A DNA stretch of 29,607 bases from Enterobacteriaceae bacterium UBA5654 (lineage in GTDB: Bacteria; Pseudomonadota; Gammaproteobacteria; Enterobacterales; Enterobacteriaceae), in assembly GCA_002421005.1 (NCBI GenBank), contig DIJC01000024.1, positions 180,978 through 210,584 of the forward strand, written 5' to 3'. Each line of letters opens with the position of its first letter. The first letter of the stretch is position 1. Positions 8,047 through 15,371 of the stretch are shown one piece after another. Under the pieces are notes generated by a model, which saw only the letters and a list, made by a program, of their open reading frames with translations, had not been told where the DNA came from and searched no databases. The position numbers and the translations under genes are program-made.

Positions 8047-11000
8047 ATGTTTGAAGCAGCCCGCATCGATGACGATATCGGTCATTCGGGTGCCCTGGCC
8101 GGGATGATCGCCGGAACGATTGTCGGCGGGATCATCGCGGCAGCGGGCGGCTGGGCCTCTACCGCGCTTTTTATCGCGGGCATAGGGGCTTCCTGCCTGG
8201 GCGTAGGGCTACTGCTTATCGGCCTCAGCTTTGTTGTCGGTACGGTGTCCGCCAATCTGGCGGTGTCGGCGAGGGACAGCATCGCGGAGGACGGGGCCAG
8301 CAGGATGACCAAAAAAGGAACCATCAAAACAGGCTCCCGCAACGTCTTCACCAACAGCAGACGCGCCGCCCTTGCCGTCATCAGCATTGTGGATTGCCAG
8401 GACGACGGCCCGACAATGCAGATGTCGGAAGGATCGTCTCTGGTCTTTATCAACAGCCAGCCCGCTTCCCGTATCGGCGACCAGACCACCTGCGGCGCGA
8501 AGGTGATGACCGGCTCCGACAACGTGTTTATCGGTGGCCCGCCCAAGGCGATGCTGCCCATCAAGCCAGAAGTGCCTTCGTGGGTCTATAAAGCGTCCGA
8601 TCTGACGCTGTTATTAGCCGGACTTTTCGGCGGTATACGCGGAGCCGTCGGTAAAGCAGGGGCGATAGCCCGACAGCTGGCGAAGATCCCCGGTATCAAT
8701 AAAATCATGCAGATCGCCTGCCGCTCCGGCGCGTTGATGGTTGGCCTGGCTGCCGTCGGGATTATCGTTCGCCCGGTGCATATTGTCAGCGGGCAAAAAT
8801 TCCTCGCGGGTGATGACGAGCTGGATTTTGAGCTGCCCTCCCGCCTGCCCGTGCGCTGGCAGCGCTACTGGCGCAGCGGCAACCCCGGCGACAGCGTGCT
8901 GGGGCGCGGCTGGAACCTGTTCTGGGAGACCCGGCTGGAGCGCTATCAGGACGGCCTGGTCTGGCGCGCGCCGACCGGGGATTACGTCTCTTTTCCCCTT
9001 GTGCCCAGGGGGATGCGCACCTGGTGCGAGTCCGAGAAGCAATGGCTGGAACATCACCGCGACGATAGCTGGTCGGTGTATGACCTCAGCGGTGAACGCT
9101 GGCACTTTGCGCCGTTGCAGGATGACGCGCCCTCCCTGCTACAGCGGCTGTCCGAACCCTGCGGCAACGATATTCTTTTTGAGTGGAACGGGGACCATAC
9201 GCTTCATGCGCTGACCGACAGCGCCGGCCAGCGCGTGGTTTGCCGTTATGAAGGCAACCGTCTCGTCGGTGCCTGGCTGGATGATGACGTCTGTCTCGTC
9301 AGCTACGCCTACGATGAGCAGCGCCAACTGATCGTGGTATCAGGGCGTGGCGGTCAGCTGCGTCGGCGTTTCCGCTGGCAGGACGGGCTGATGATCGCCC
9401 ATGAAGATGCCAACGGCTTGCTCAGTGAATACCAGTGGCAGGAGATTAACGGGCTACCGCGCGTGGTTGCTTTCCGGCACAGCGGCGGCGAGCAGATGAC
9501 GCTTGAGTATGACTTCGCTAACGGTACGCGCCGTGCCATCCGCGATGACGGAGCCGAGGCGCACTGGCTGATTGACGATGATGATAACGTTGCCCGCTTT
9601 ACGGACTTCGATGGTCGGCAGACCGCTTTTGTCTACCGCAACGGCGAGCTTTGTGACGTCATCCTGCCCGGCGGCGCTATCCGCGCCAGCGTCTGGGATC
9701 ATTATGGTCGTATGACGCAGGAGACGGACCCGGCGGGGCGGCAGACGATTTGGCACTGGTATCGCCTGACCGACCGTATCACCCGCATTCAGTATCCTGA
9801 TTTCACCTCTGACCATAACGAGTACGATCTCAGCGGTCGCCTGCTGGCTGAAACAGATGTCTGCGGCAACACCACAACGTATCACTATGCCGATGCTGAA
9901 GAGACGTTGCCGGATCGCATCACCGATGCCATCGGCGGCGTGGTCAGGATGGAGTGGAACCGTCAGGGACTGCTGACGCAGCGTACCGATTGTTCCGGCA
10001 GCGTGACCCGCTTCAGCTACGATCGCTTCGGGCAACTGGTCAGCAGCGAAGATGCGGAAGGTAACGTCACCCGCCGGGAATGGAACGCGGCGGGGCTGAT
10101 TAGCGCAGTGATTTACCCGGACGGCAGCCGCGAGTCGCTAATCTGGAACGAACGCGGTCAGCTCAGCGCCTGGTGTGATCCGCTGGAAGATGAGATGCGC
10201 TGGACGTACAACGCGCTGGGCCAGCCGGTCAGCCTTACCGATCGTCTTAACCGCACCCGTCGCTGGCATTACGATCCGCGTGGCAACCTGCTGCGGCTGG
10301 AGAACGGTAACGGCGGCGAATACCGCTTTACGCGGGACGCCGCAGGCCGCCTGCTCAGCGAACTCCGCCCGGATGAGACGGCGCGTTATATGGAGTGGGA
10401 CGCGCGGGGCTTTATGAGCGCGCTGCGGGAGGAGGGCAAACCCGCTGCCGATGGCGGCATCGCCCGGCGTCAGGAGCAGTTCAGCTACGACGACAGCGGC
10501 CTGCTGACCGGACGCCGCCACCGCCATGCGGAGTACCGCTATTTGCGTAAACAGAGCGGACAGCTTGCCAGCGTGCAGCGTATTCCCACCACAGAAGGCG
10601 CGGCGCTGGGCATTGAACGCGATAACGTGGACTTTACCCTGGACGCTGCCGGGCGCGTGCTGGGCGAGTCCGGCGTCAACGGCGCGCTTGCCTGTGAGTG
10701 GGATGCGCTCGGCAACCTGACTTCCCTCACGCTGCCCGGCGCACAGCAGATATCATGGCTGCATTACGGCTCCGGTCACGTCAGCGCCATTCGTTTTGGG
10801 CAGCAACTGGTGACGGAGTTCACCCGCGACCGCCTGCACCGGGAGATCCAGCGCAGCCAGGGCGCACGCGAACAGTTCCGCCAGTACGACCGCCTCGGCA
10901 GGCGCACCCTACAGCGCAGCGAACTTAGCACCGATATCGCCCTGCCGGAGCAAACGATCCTCGAACGCCTTTACCGCTACACCGGACGCGGTGAACTGGC

Positions 11001-12252
11001 GGGGGTCAGCGACACCCTGCGCGGAGAAATCAGCTATGGCTACGATGCGGAAGGCCGCTTGCTCCGGCACTATGAAGCCAGGCAGGGACACAAGAACAAC
11101 CATTTCCGCTACGACGCTGCCGATAATCTGGCCGCAAACGATGACGAGTCGCCCGCCGTACCGCTGACCGACAACCGTTTGCAGCACTGGCAGAACCTGT
11201 TCATGAAGTACGACGCGTGGGGCAACCTTATCAGTCGCCGCAGCGGTCTTTATGAGCAGCATTTTACCTGGGATGCAGAAAATCGGTTGGTCACAGCCCA
11301 CGGAACCGGGCCGGAAGGCCGTTTCCGCGCGCACTATCACTATGATGCGCTGGGCAGACGAACTCGCAAAACCGTCAGCACTGGCCGTGGTACCACCACC
11401 ATCCGCTTTCTCTGGCAGGGCTACCGTCTATTACAGGAACAGCATGAGGGAGGGCGTGACAGCACTTACCTCTACGATCCGAATGAGGCCTGGAGCCCGC
11501 TGGCACGTATCGATCACCCCGATACCGCGAATGAGGGAGAGATCCTCTGGTTCAGTACCGACCTGAACAGCGCTCCGCTTGAAGTCACCGACGCCAGCGG
11601 CGCAGTACGCTGGAGCGGGCAGTACGGCAGTTTTGGTGAAGTACGCTACCAGAGTGAAGGCCTGTCTCGGCTGGCGAACAGCGCCACGCTGCGGCATCAG
11701 CCCCTGCGCTACGCCGGGCAATATGCCGACGGTGAAACGGGTTTACACTATAATCTGTTTAGGTATTATGACCCGCAGGTCGGACGGTTTGTGGTGCAGG
11801 ATCCGGTGGGGCTGGCGGGGGGAGTAAACCTTTACTCATATGTCAAAAATCCACTTACATGGATAGATCCATTAGGATTAGCTGGATGTAATGCTCAATT
11901 TAAATCGAGAAATGAAGCATTCAGGGCAGCGAAAAGAGATGCAGGGATACCTATGAACCAGCATCCGTCAGCAGTGAAAAAAGTTCAGCTAACTGATAGA
12001 GACGGACATGCAATCAAAGACAGTGATTTTAATATACTAGAATCGAGAGAATATCATTATACACGGCCAGACGGTTCCAGAGTTGTTATTCAGGAACATT
12101 CAGCCGGACACACGTATGGCCCTCCAGGTACTCCGGGAAATCAAGGGCCGCATTTTAACCCAAGACCATTTGACCCTAAAACTGGGAACGGCTCGAGAAA
12201 TGGTTCTGTTAGTGGTTCATATGACCATTATGAATTCCCTGGAGGATTGTAA
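8047..12252 (+). CDS. Rhs T6SS effector: prePAAR-TM, PAAR, YD-repeat shell, EHHH-type nuclease tip
   Basis: 1401 aa, AAGGA 9 nt before the ATG. Residues ~13-75 hold two long glycine/alanine-rich transmembrane segments; ~93-165 are a PAAR domain (GTIKTGSRNVFTN, SQPASRIGDQTTCG, TGSDNVFIGGPP). From ~245 to ~1240 there are RHS/YD repeats that build a closed cocoon. The conserved tip ends in DPLGL at 1274-1278, where Rhs proteins self-cleave. The remaining 123 aa are the warhead: REYHYTRPDGS, then VVIQEHSAGHTYG, then GPHFNPRP, fitting the HNH/EndoVII 'EHHH' group of nuclease toxins. Base composition falls sharply near 11.82 kb, exactly at the tip, the usual sign of a swapped warhead. Its immunity gene starts 2 nt later. 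Confidence 0.93.
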   Translation: MFEAARIDDDIGHSGALAGMIAGTIVGGIIAAAGGWASTALFIAGIGASCLGVGLLLIGLSFVVGTVSANLAVSARDSIAEDGASRMTKKGTIKTGSRNVFTNSRRAALAVISIVDCQDDGPTMQMSEGSSLVFINSQPASRIGDQTTCGAKVMTGSDNVFIGGPPKAMLPIKPEVPSWVYKASDLTLLLAGLFGGIRGAVGKAGAIARQLAKIPGINKIMQIACRSGALMVGLAAVGIIVRPVHIVSGQKFLAGDDELDFELPSRLPVRWQRYWRSGNPGDSVLGRGWNLFWETRLERYQDGLVWRAPTGDYVSFPLVPRGMRTWCESEKQWLEHHRDDSWSVYDLSGERWHFAPLQDDAPSLLQRLSEPCGNDILFEWNGDHTLHALTDSAGQRVVCRYEGNRLVGAWLDDDVCLVSYAYDEQRQLIVVSGRGGQLRRRFRWQDGLMIAHEDANGLLSEYQWQEINGLPRVVAFRHSGGEQMTLEYDFANGTRRAIRDDGAEAHWLIDDDDNVARFTDFDGRQTAFVYRNGELCDVILPGGAIRASVWDHYGRMTQETDPAGRQTIWHWYRLTDRITRIQYPDFTSDHNEYDLSGRLLAETDVCGNTTTYHYADAEETLPDRITDAIGGVVRMEWNRQGLLTQRTDCSGSVTRFSYDRFGQLVSSEDAEGNVTRREWNAAGLISAVIYPDGSRESLIWNERGQLSAWCDPLEDEMRWTYNALGQPVSLTDRLNRTRRWHYDPRGNLLRLENGNGGEYRFTRDAAGRLLSELRPDETARYMEWDARGFMSALREEGKPAADGGIARRQEQFSYDDSGLLTGRRHRHAEYRYLRKQSGQLASVQRIPTTEGAALGIERDNVDFTLDAAGRVLGESGVNGALACEWDALGNLTSLTLPGAQQISWLHYGSGHVSAIRFGQQLVTEFTRDRLHREIQRSQGAREQFRQYDRLGRRTLQRSELSTDIALPEQTILERLYRYTGRGELAGVSDTLRGEISYGYDAEGRLLRHYEARQGHKNNHFRYDAADNLAANDDESPAVPLTDNRLQHWQNLFMKYDAWGNLISRRSGLYEQHFTWDAENRLVTAHGTGPEGRFRAHYHYDALGRRTRKTVSTGRGTTTIRFLWQGYRLLQEQHEGGRDSTYLYDPNEAWSPLARIDHPDTANEGEILWFSTDLNSAPLEVTDASGAVRWSGQYGSFGEVRYQSEGLSRLANSATLRHQPLRYAGQYADGETGLHYNLFRYYDPQVGRFVVQDPVGLAGGVNLYSYVKNPLTWIDPLGLAGCNAQFKSRNEAFRAAKRDAGIPMNQHPSAVKKVQLTDRDGHAIKDSDFNILESREYHYTRPDGSRVVIQEHSAGHTYGPPGTPGNQGPHFNPRPFDPKTGNGSRNGSVSGSYDHYEFPGGL
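11710..11805 (+). repeat. 96-bp tip sequence shared with the GIY-YIG cassette (copy in main rhs)
   Basis: Read side by side, bases 11710-11805 are identical to 17587-17682. They encode the Rhs stretch from YAGQYADGETG to VVQDP, immediately before the warhead. Shorter, less perfect versions are at 15400, 21180 and 22187. Such a stretch is long enough for homologous recombination. Confidence 0.85.
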
Positions 12253-12254
12253 TT

Positions 12255-12647
12255 ATGTGGTTTGATTTTGCTCACGGGAAAGAGAAAGTTAAATTCATGT
12301 TTAACAATGAGTTATCTCTTGATGGTTCTGAATTTGAGAATTTCCTATTTTATGATCTCTCAAAAATAAGAATGTGTTTTAATACGAAGTATATGCCGAA
12401 AAAAACACCAGATAAATGGAGAAACATAGAGTTTAATGGATTATCTATAACGTTAATACTTGTTGGGATAAATAATTTAAATTTACGAGGAGAGAGAATG
12501 GGTTTTATATGCTCACCAGTAATTGAACGAATAGGTAATGAAATAATATTTTCTATTGATAGCGGAGATGACTTTCATTTATCATGTGCCGCCGAAGTAA
12601 TTGTTATTGATTCAATTGAACCATATTTAGATCAGCGCTGGAAATAA
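12255..12647 (+). CDS. Imm50-like immunity protein for the main Rhs nuclease
   Basis: 130 aa, ATG 2 nt after the rhs stop, GGAGGA 8 nt upstream. It is strongly AT-rich, like the warhead. The layout fits immunity family Imm50: an N-terminal aromatic stretch, one or two acidic strands (NELSLDGSEFENFLFYDL), a central PDKWRNIEFNGLSITL, and a C-terminal FSIDSGDDFHLSCAAEVIVI. It should bind and block the Rhs nuclease in the producing cell. A related gene (16924-17307) follows the second copy of the same nuclease, which supports the pairing. Confidence 0.75.
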   Translation: MWFDFAHGKEKVKFMFNNELSLDGSEFENFLFYDLSKIRMCFNTKYMPKKTPDKWRNIEFNGLSITLILVGINNLNLRGERMGFICSPVIERIGNEIIFSIDSGDDFHLSCAAEVIVIDSIEPYLDQRWK

Positions 12648-12663
12648 TATAAATATTCTAATT

Positions 12664-12700
12664 CCGGGAAGTATTTGAACTTCCCGGCTTTATATCATTT
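12664..12700 (+). terminator. Cassette-end hairpin 1
   Basis: A 9-bp perfect stem CCGGGAAGT / ACTTCCCGG with a 6-nt loop, followed by CTTTATATCATTT. It lies 17 nt after the immunity stop. The same GGGAA/TTCCC hairpin with CGGCTTTTT recurs at the end of nearly every cassette downstream. It should separate transcription of the main rhs unit from the array. Confidence 0.75.
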
Positions 12701-12740
12701 AACTCTAATTTAGTACACTAAACACTCCCTCTGTGAGCGT

Positions 12741-13145
12741 CTAAACCGCCTGCTGCACCTGATAAAGCTGTTCGCGCAGTTCCTGCATCTCGTTACCATC
12801 AGCCATCAGCTCGATGTACCTATCGGAGATCTTCACGGAAACGCCTGTCCCGGCCTCAAATCCCGCAGTCACCCTTAATCGAATTACAGGGATGTTATGA
12901 ATAATAAGTTGCCGTGCATGTTTTGCTGTTCTCATGACGGGGGTGGAGATAGTCCACAGTGTAGGAACACTGCGCTTTTTAAATGCACAAATAAAGCTGT
13001 TTTCAGCTTTAATCATCTGATTTAATGGTAAAATAAGCATTATGTAGATAGAAGAATTCATCAGAGTATGGCGGTAGCGTGTCAGTATGATAGGGGGGCT
13101 TTAATGCATTGCCTCCTGAACTGACAGTGCGATCGGTATGATGGA
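12741..13145 (-). pseudogene. Degenerate symE-like fragment 1 (antisense)
   Basis: This fills the gap between the first immunity gene and the next cassette. On the - strand the C-terminal part reads AGFEAGTGVSVKISD, then MADGNEMQELREQLYQVQQ and a premature stop at 12741-12743; this is the C-terminal AbrB-fold signature of SymE-like toxins. A second piece (13009-13145, SVHHTDRTVSSGGNALKPPY) matches the upstream part of fragments 2, 5 and 6 but is in another frame. Its 5' end is replaced by rhs tip sequence. It should not give a working protein. Confidence 0.6.
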
Positions 13146-13688
13146 CTGATTTATCGACCTGAGCCGATTGGGCTAAGAGTCGGGTTAAACTTATATGCAT
13201 ATGCGCCGAATCCTCTTACTTGGATTGACCCTTTAGGATTAAGAAAATGTACTGGCGGTTTTTCGAGTGCAGATGATGCAGCAAGAGCTGCTTTAAATAA
13301 ATATAACCCTATGTCTATATTTAAAAACAGAGAGTACGGCGATATTTTATATAGAGCCAAAGATGGTTCTTATGGATATACGCGTGGTCGCTTAGGTACT
13401 GGTAGAACAGCCCCACCTTTTAGACAATCAGCAGGTGGATTACCAAAAAGCTCCACACCCGTTGGGCAATACCATACACATGGCGATTATTCGGATGCAC
13501 GTTTTAACCGGACGAATAAGGCAGGCGATTATCATGATAGTGATATATTTTCTGGTGCTGACATAAGAATTCACAACAGTGCTAATGATATATTCCCTGG
13601 CTATACTGATGCTCCAGGAACGCCAAGTAGTGGTTTTTGGAAAATTTTTGATAGAGTCAGCGGTCCTGCTGATGCAACATCTTTATAA
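13125..13688 (+). CDS. Orphan Rhs tip with DUF4329 toxin domain (JAMM-like)
   Basis: The frame is open from 13125, just after a stop, and has no start codon before the rhs tip (PIGLRVGLNLYAYAPNPLTW, then IDPLGL). The first in-frame ATG, 13311, is already inside the toxin domain. The ~145-aa toxin fits DUF4329: DAARAALNKYNP, REYGDILYRAKDGSYGYTRG, then VGQYHTHGDYS and DSDIFSGADI. H-T-H-G followed by F-S-G-A-D, with an upstream glutamate, resembles the JAMM/MPN+ metal site (E...HxH...SxxD), so a metalloprotease-like activity is possible but unproven. Without a start it is probably silent until recombined onto an expressed rhs gene. Confidence 0.75.
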   Translation, partial: QCDRYDGLIYRPEPIGLRVGLNLYAYAPNPLTWIDPLGLRKCTGGFSSADDAARAALNKYNPMSIFKNREYGDILYRAKDGSYGYTRGRLGTGRTAPPFRQSAGGLPKSSTPVGQYHTHGDYSDARFNRTNKAGDYHDSDIFSGADIRIHNSANDIFPGYTDAPGTPSSGFWKIFDRVSGPADATSL

Positions 13689-13698
13689 AGGAAAATGT

Positions 13699-14004
13699 AT
13701 GAGTCAGGATGAATTTATATGTAAGCTAGATAAAAAATACACCCCATATTTATTAAAAGCTATTGGCGCTGTGATGAATAGTGAGTTCGTTACTTCAGGT
13801 ATGCATGATATTTCTAAATATTACATTTCTTTTGATGGTAAAACTAACAAAAGAGATAATAAAACATGCTATACAATTCGTTTTTATGCTCATGAAATAA
13901 CGCAAGATAACTGGATGTATATGTCAGCAGGGATTGCTGGAGGAGTAAATGTAGATATCGATGTAGTGACCCAAGAGATTATTTTTATTTACGGCGATCG
14001 TTAA
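13699..14004 (+). CDS. Putative immunity protein for the DUF4329 toxin
   Basis: 101 aa from ATG 13699. AAAGGA lies 6 nt upstream, and this start avoids a long overlap with the toxin frame that starting at 13579 would create. It is small, AT-rich and soluble; I do not recognise a family. Landmarks are KYTPYLLKAIGAVMNSEF, NKTCYTIRFYAHEITQDNW and a C-terminal VNVDIDVVTQEIIFIYGDR, an alpha-then-beta layout that might be NTF2-like. The immunity role is inferred from its place between a toxin and a cassette terminator. Confidence 0.7.
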   Translation: MSQDEFICKLDKKYTPYLLKAIGAVMNSEFVTSGMHDISKYYISFDGKTNKRDNKTCYTIRFYAHEITQDNWMYMSAGIAGGVNVDIDVVTQEIIFIYGDR

Positions 14005-14011
14005 TATTAAT

Positions 14012-14050
14012 AAAGCCGGGAAGTTACTTGAATTCCCGGCTTTTTATTTT
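14012..14050 (+). terminator. Cassette-end terminator 2
   Basis: The stem AAAGCCGGGAA / TTCCCGGCTTT with a 10-nt loop is followed by a T-rich tail (TTTTTATTTTT). It is a good intrinsic terminator starting 7 nt after the immunity stop. Confidence 0.85.
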
Positions 14051-14400
14051 TAACTCCCGTTCAGCATACTAAACATCCCTTTTCGCATCCCCTTAACCAC
14101 CTGTTTAACCTGATATAGTTCCTCCCGCAGTTCCTGCACCTCGTCACTGTCAGTGATGATGGTCAGGCACCCCTCGGAGATCTTCACGGTAACACCCCGC
14201 CCGGTATCAAATCCCGCCTCAGCCAGCTAGTCGCCTTTAAAATGCAGACTGTTGCTTGTGATTAAAAATTCTTAATCTACTGATTTTATGATAAAATAAG
14301 CATTGGGCAGATAGATGGATTTATCAGGGGATGGCGGTAGCATGTCAGTGCGATACAGGTGATTTGATGAACTACCTCCAGAACTGGTAGTACGCTCGGT
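14050..14400 (-). pseudogene. Degenerate symE-like fragment 2 (antisense)
   Basis: On the - strand: NSLHFKGD, an in-frame TAG where other copies have tryptophan, LAEAGFDTGRGVTVKISEG, then VQELREELYQVKQ and the end MFSMLNGS with a stop at 14050-14052. At least one more stop lies upstream. The N-terminal region merges into rhs tip sequence near 14400. It is the same family as the other antisense fragments and contains no other gene. Confidence 0.65.
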
Positions 14401-14425
14401 GTGATGGACCGAATTATTGACCTGA

Positions 14426-14824
14426 TCCGATAGGGCTGGCGGGGGGATAAACCTCTATGCTTATGCGCCGAATCCGTTAAGTCATATTGATCCTCTAGAT
14501 TTGACGAATTGCAATATTTCTAAAAATATTCATGACGGAGCACAAGGAAAACACATTCCAGGACACAATAATTATCTTAATGGAAAAAGTATATTAAGCG
14601 AAAATCCCCAAAATTTTCTGGATAGATTCCATGCTGAAGACATTAATATAAGTAGGGTAATTACCGATAATAAAGTTAAAGTGGGTTTTGGTGGAATAAT
14701 TGGCTCTCATAAAGATACGAGCGGCTTAAGTACACCTACATTATGGGGTATAGTTCACAGCGGTAAAAATGAAGCATACATCGTTCCTGCCTTACCTGAT
14801 GTTATACCAATAGGTGGATCATGA
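14426..14824 (+). CDS. Orphan Rhs tip with Ntox50 toxin, copy A
   Basis: The open frame runs from 14426; the first usable start is TTG 14501, right after the tip. The toxin reads NIHDGAQGKHIPGHNNY, NGKSILSENPQNFLDRF, then SGKNEAYIVPALPDVIP, matching polymorphic toxin type 50 (Ntox50, a predicted RNase). Upstream, the rhs tip is frameshifted: DPIGLAGG is read in another frame because one base is missing at the six-G run 14441-14446. Compared with copy B (20219-20617) it has 12 changes in 106 toxin residues, including Y for H and E for G in the conserved G-A-H-I-V-P-A stretch, so this copy may be decaying. The stop overlaps the immunity start (ATGA). Confidence 0.8.
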   Translation, partial: SDRAGGGINLYAYAPNPLSHIDPLDLTNCNISKNIHDGAQGKHIPGHNNYLNGKSILSENPQNFLDRFHAEDINISRVITDNKVKVGFGGIIGSHKDTSGLSTPTLWGIVHSGKNEAYIVPALPDVIPIGGS

Positions 14825-15111
14825 TAAATATTAATCAGTTAAAGCTAACTATATTTTCTTCCCTTCTCGGAAATATTGGGGAAAATATCCGAGCATTAGC
14901 CTTTGATTTCACAGACAATAAAATAATTATGTATGGATATCTGGATCAGGAACCGTGTGATGATGACTATGAATCTATAGATATGGCAATTACTGAAATA
15001 ATGTCATCTTATTCTAACTTCACAAATCAAGATATTATACTGATTGAATCTCACGAACCTATCGGAACACTACCTTCCCATAAGGGATGGGTGTTTGTTC
15101 GAAAAGAATAA
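14821..15111 (+). CDS. Immunity protein paired with Ntox50, copy A
   Basis: 96 aa, ATG overlapping the toxin stop by 4 nt. I do not recognise a named immunity family. It is acidic (DQEPCDDDYESID), ends in ESHEPIGTLPSHKGWVFVRKE, and is predicted alpha/beta. It differs from copy B (20614-20904) at only three positions (S/A, M/I, I/L), much better kept than its toxin partner. The role is inferred from overlap and pairing in both copies. Confidence 0.8.
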   Translation: MININQLKLTIFSSLLGNIGENIRALAFDFTDNKIIMYGYLDQEPCDDDYESIDMAITEIMSSYSNFTNQDIILIESHEPIGTLPSHKGWVFVRKE

Positions 15112-15122
15112 TAACTCTATCG

Positions 15123-15160
15123 GCCGGGAAAGAAAAATTTTCCCGGCTCTTTTATTTTTA
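15123..15160 (+). terminator. Cassette-end terminator 3
   Basis: A 9-bp perfect stem GCCGGGAAA / TTTCCCGGC, 7-nt loop, then TCTTTTATTTTTATT. Identical in stem and loop to the one at 20916. Confidence 0.85.
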
Positions 15161-15166
15161 TTATTC

Positions 15167-15345
15167 TCAATCTCCGTTTAGCATACTAAACATCCCGTCT
15201 TTCAGCGACTTAAATGCCTGCTGCGCTTGATAAAGCTGCTCGCGCAATTCCTGCACCTCGTCACTGTCGGCAATGATGGTCAGGCACCCCTCGGAGAGCC
15301 TCGCCATAATACTCGCCGTACCAAGATCAAACCTGCCTGGGCGAG
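15167..15345 (-). pseudogene. symE-like C-terminal fragment 3 (antisense)
   Basis: The - strand reads CLTIIADSDEVQELREQL, then YQAQQAFKSLKDGMFSMLNGD and a stop at 15167-15169, the complete C-terminal end of the SymE-like family in this array. Upstream it degrades around 15300-15345 and joins an rhs tip fragment. Confidence 0.65.
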
Positions 15346-15371
15346 GCTATCGCATTTTGCCGTGAAGCTAA

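Larger units (their letters stand above)
14015..15300 (+). repeat. Ntox50 block, copy A of a direct duplication
   Basis: Feature for feature, this block is collinear with 19808-21093 at a constant offset of 5,793 bp: terminator, symE fragment, frameshifted rhs tip, Ntox50 toxin, immunity gene, terminator and next symE fragment. The toxin/immunity part is nearly identical; the symE part is more diverged. A 12-nt deletion breaks the register after ~15.3 kb. Confidence 0.8.

Noticed and set aside
8047..12252. Rhs as the toxin subunit of an insecticidal Tc complex or as a teneurin-like cell-surface protein
   Set aside because: The N-terminal transmembrane/PAAR arrangement, the EagR-type gene before it and the vgrG cluster point to T6SS delivery.
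13579..14004. Longer version (141 aa) of the DUF4329 immunity gene
   Set aside because: It would overlap the toxin by 110 nt; ATG 13699 has a good ribosome-binding site after the toxin stop.
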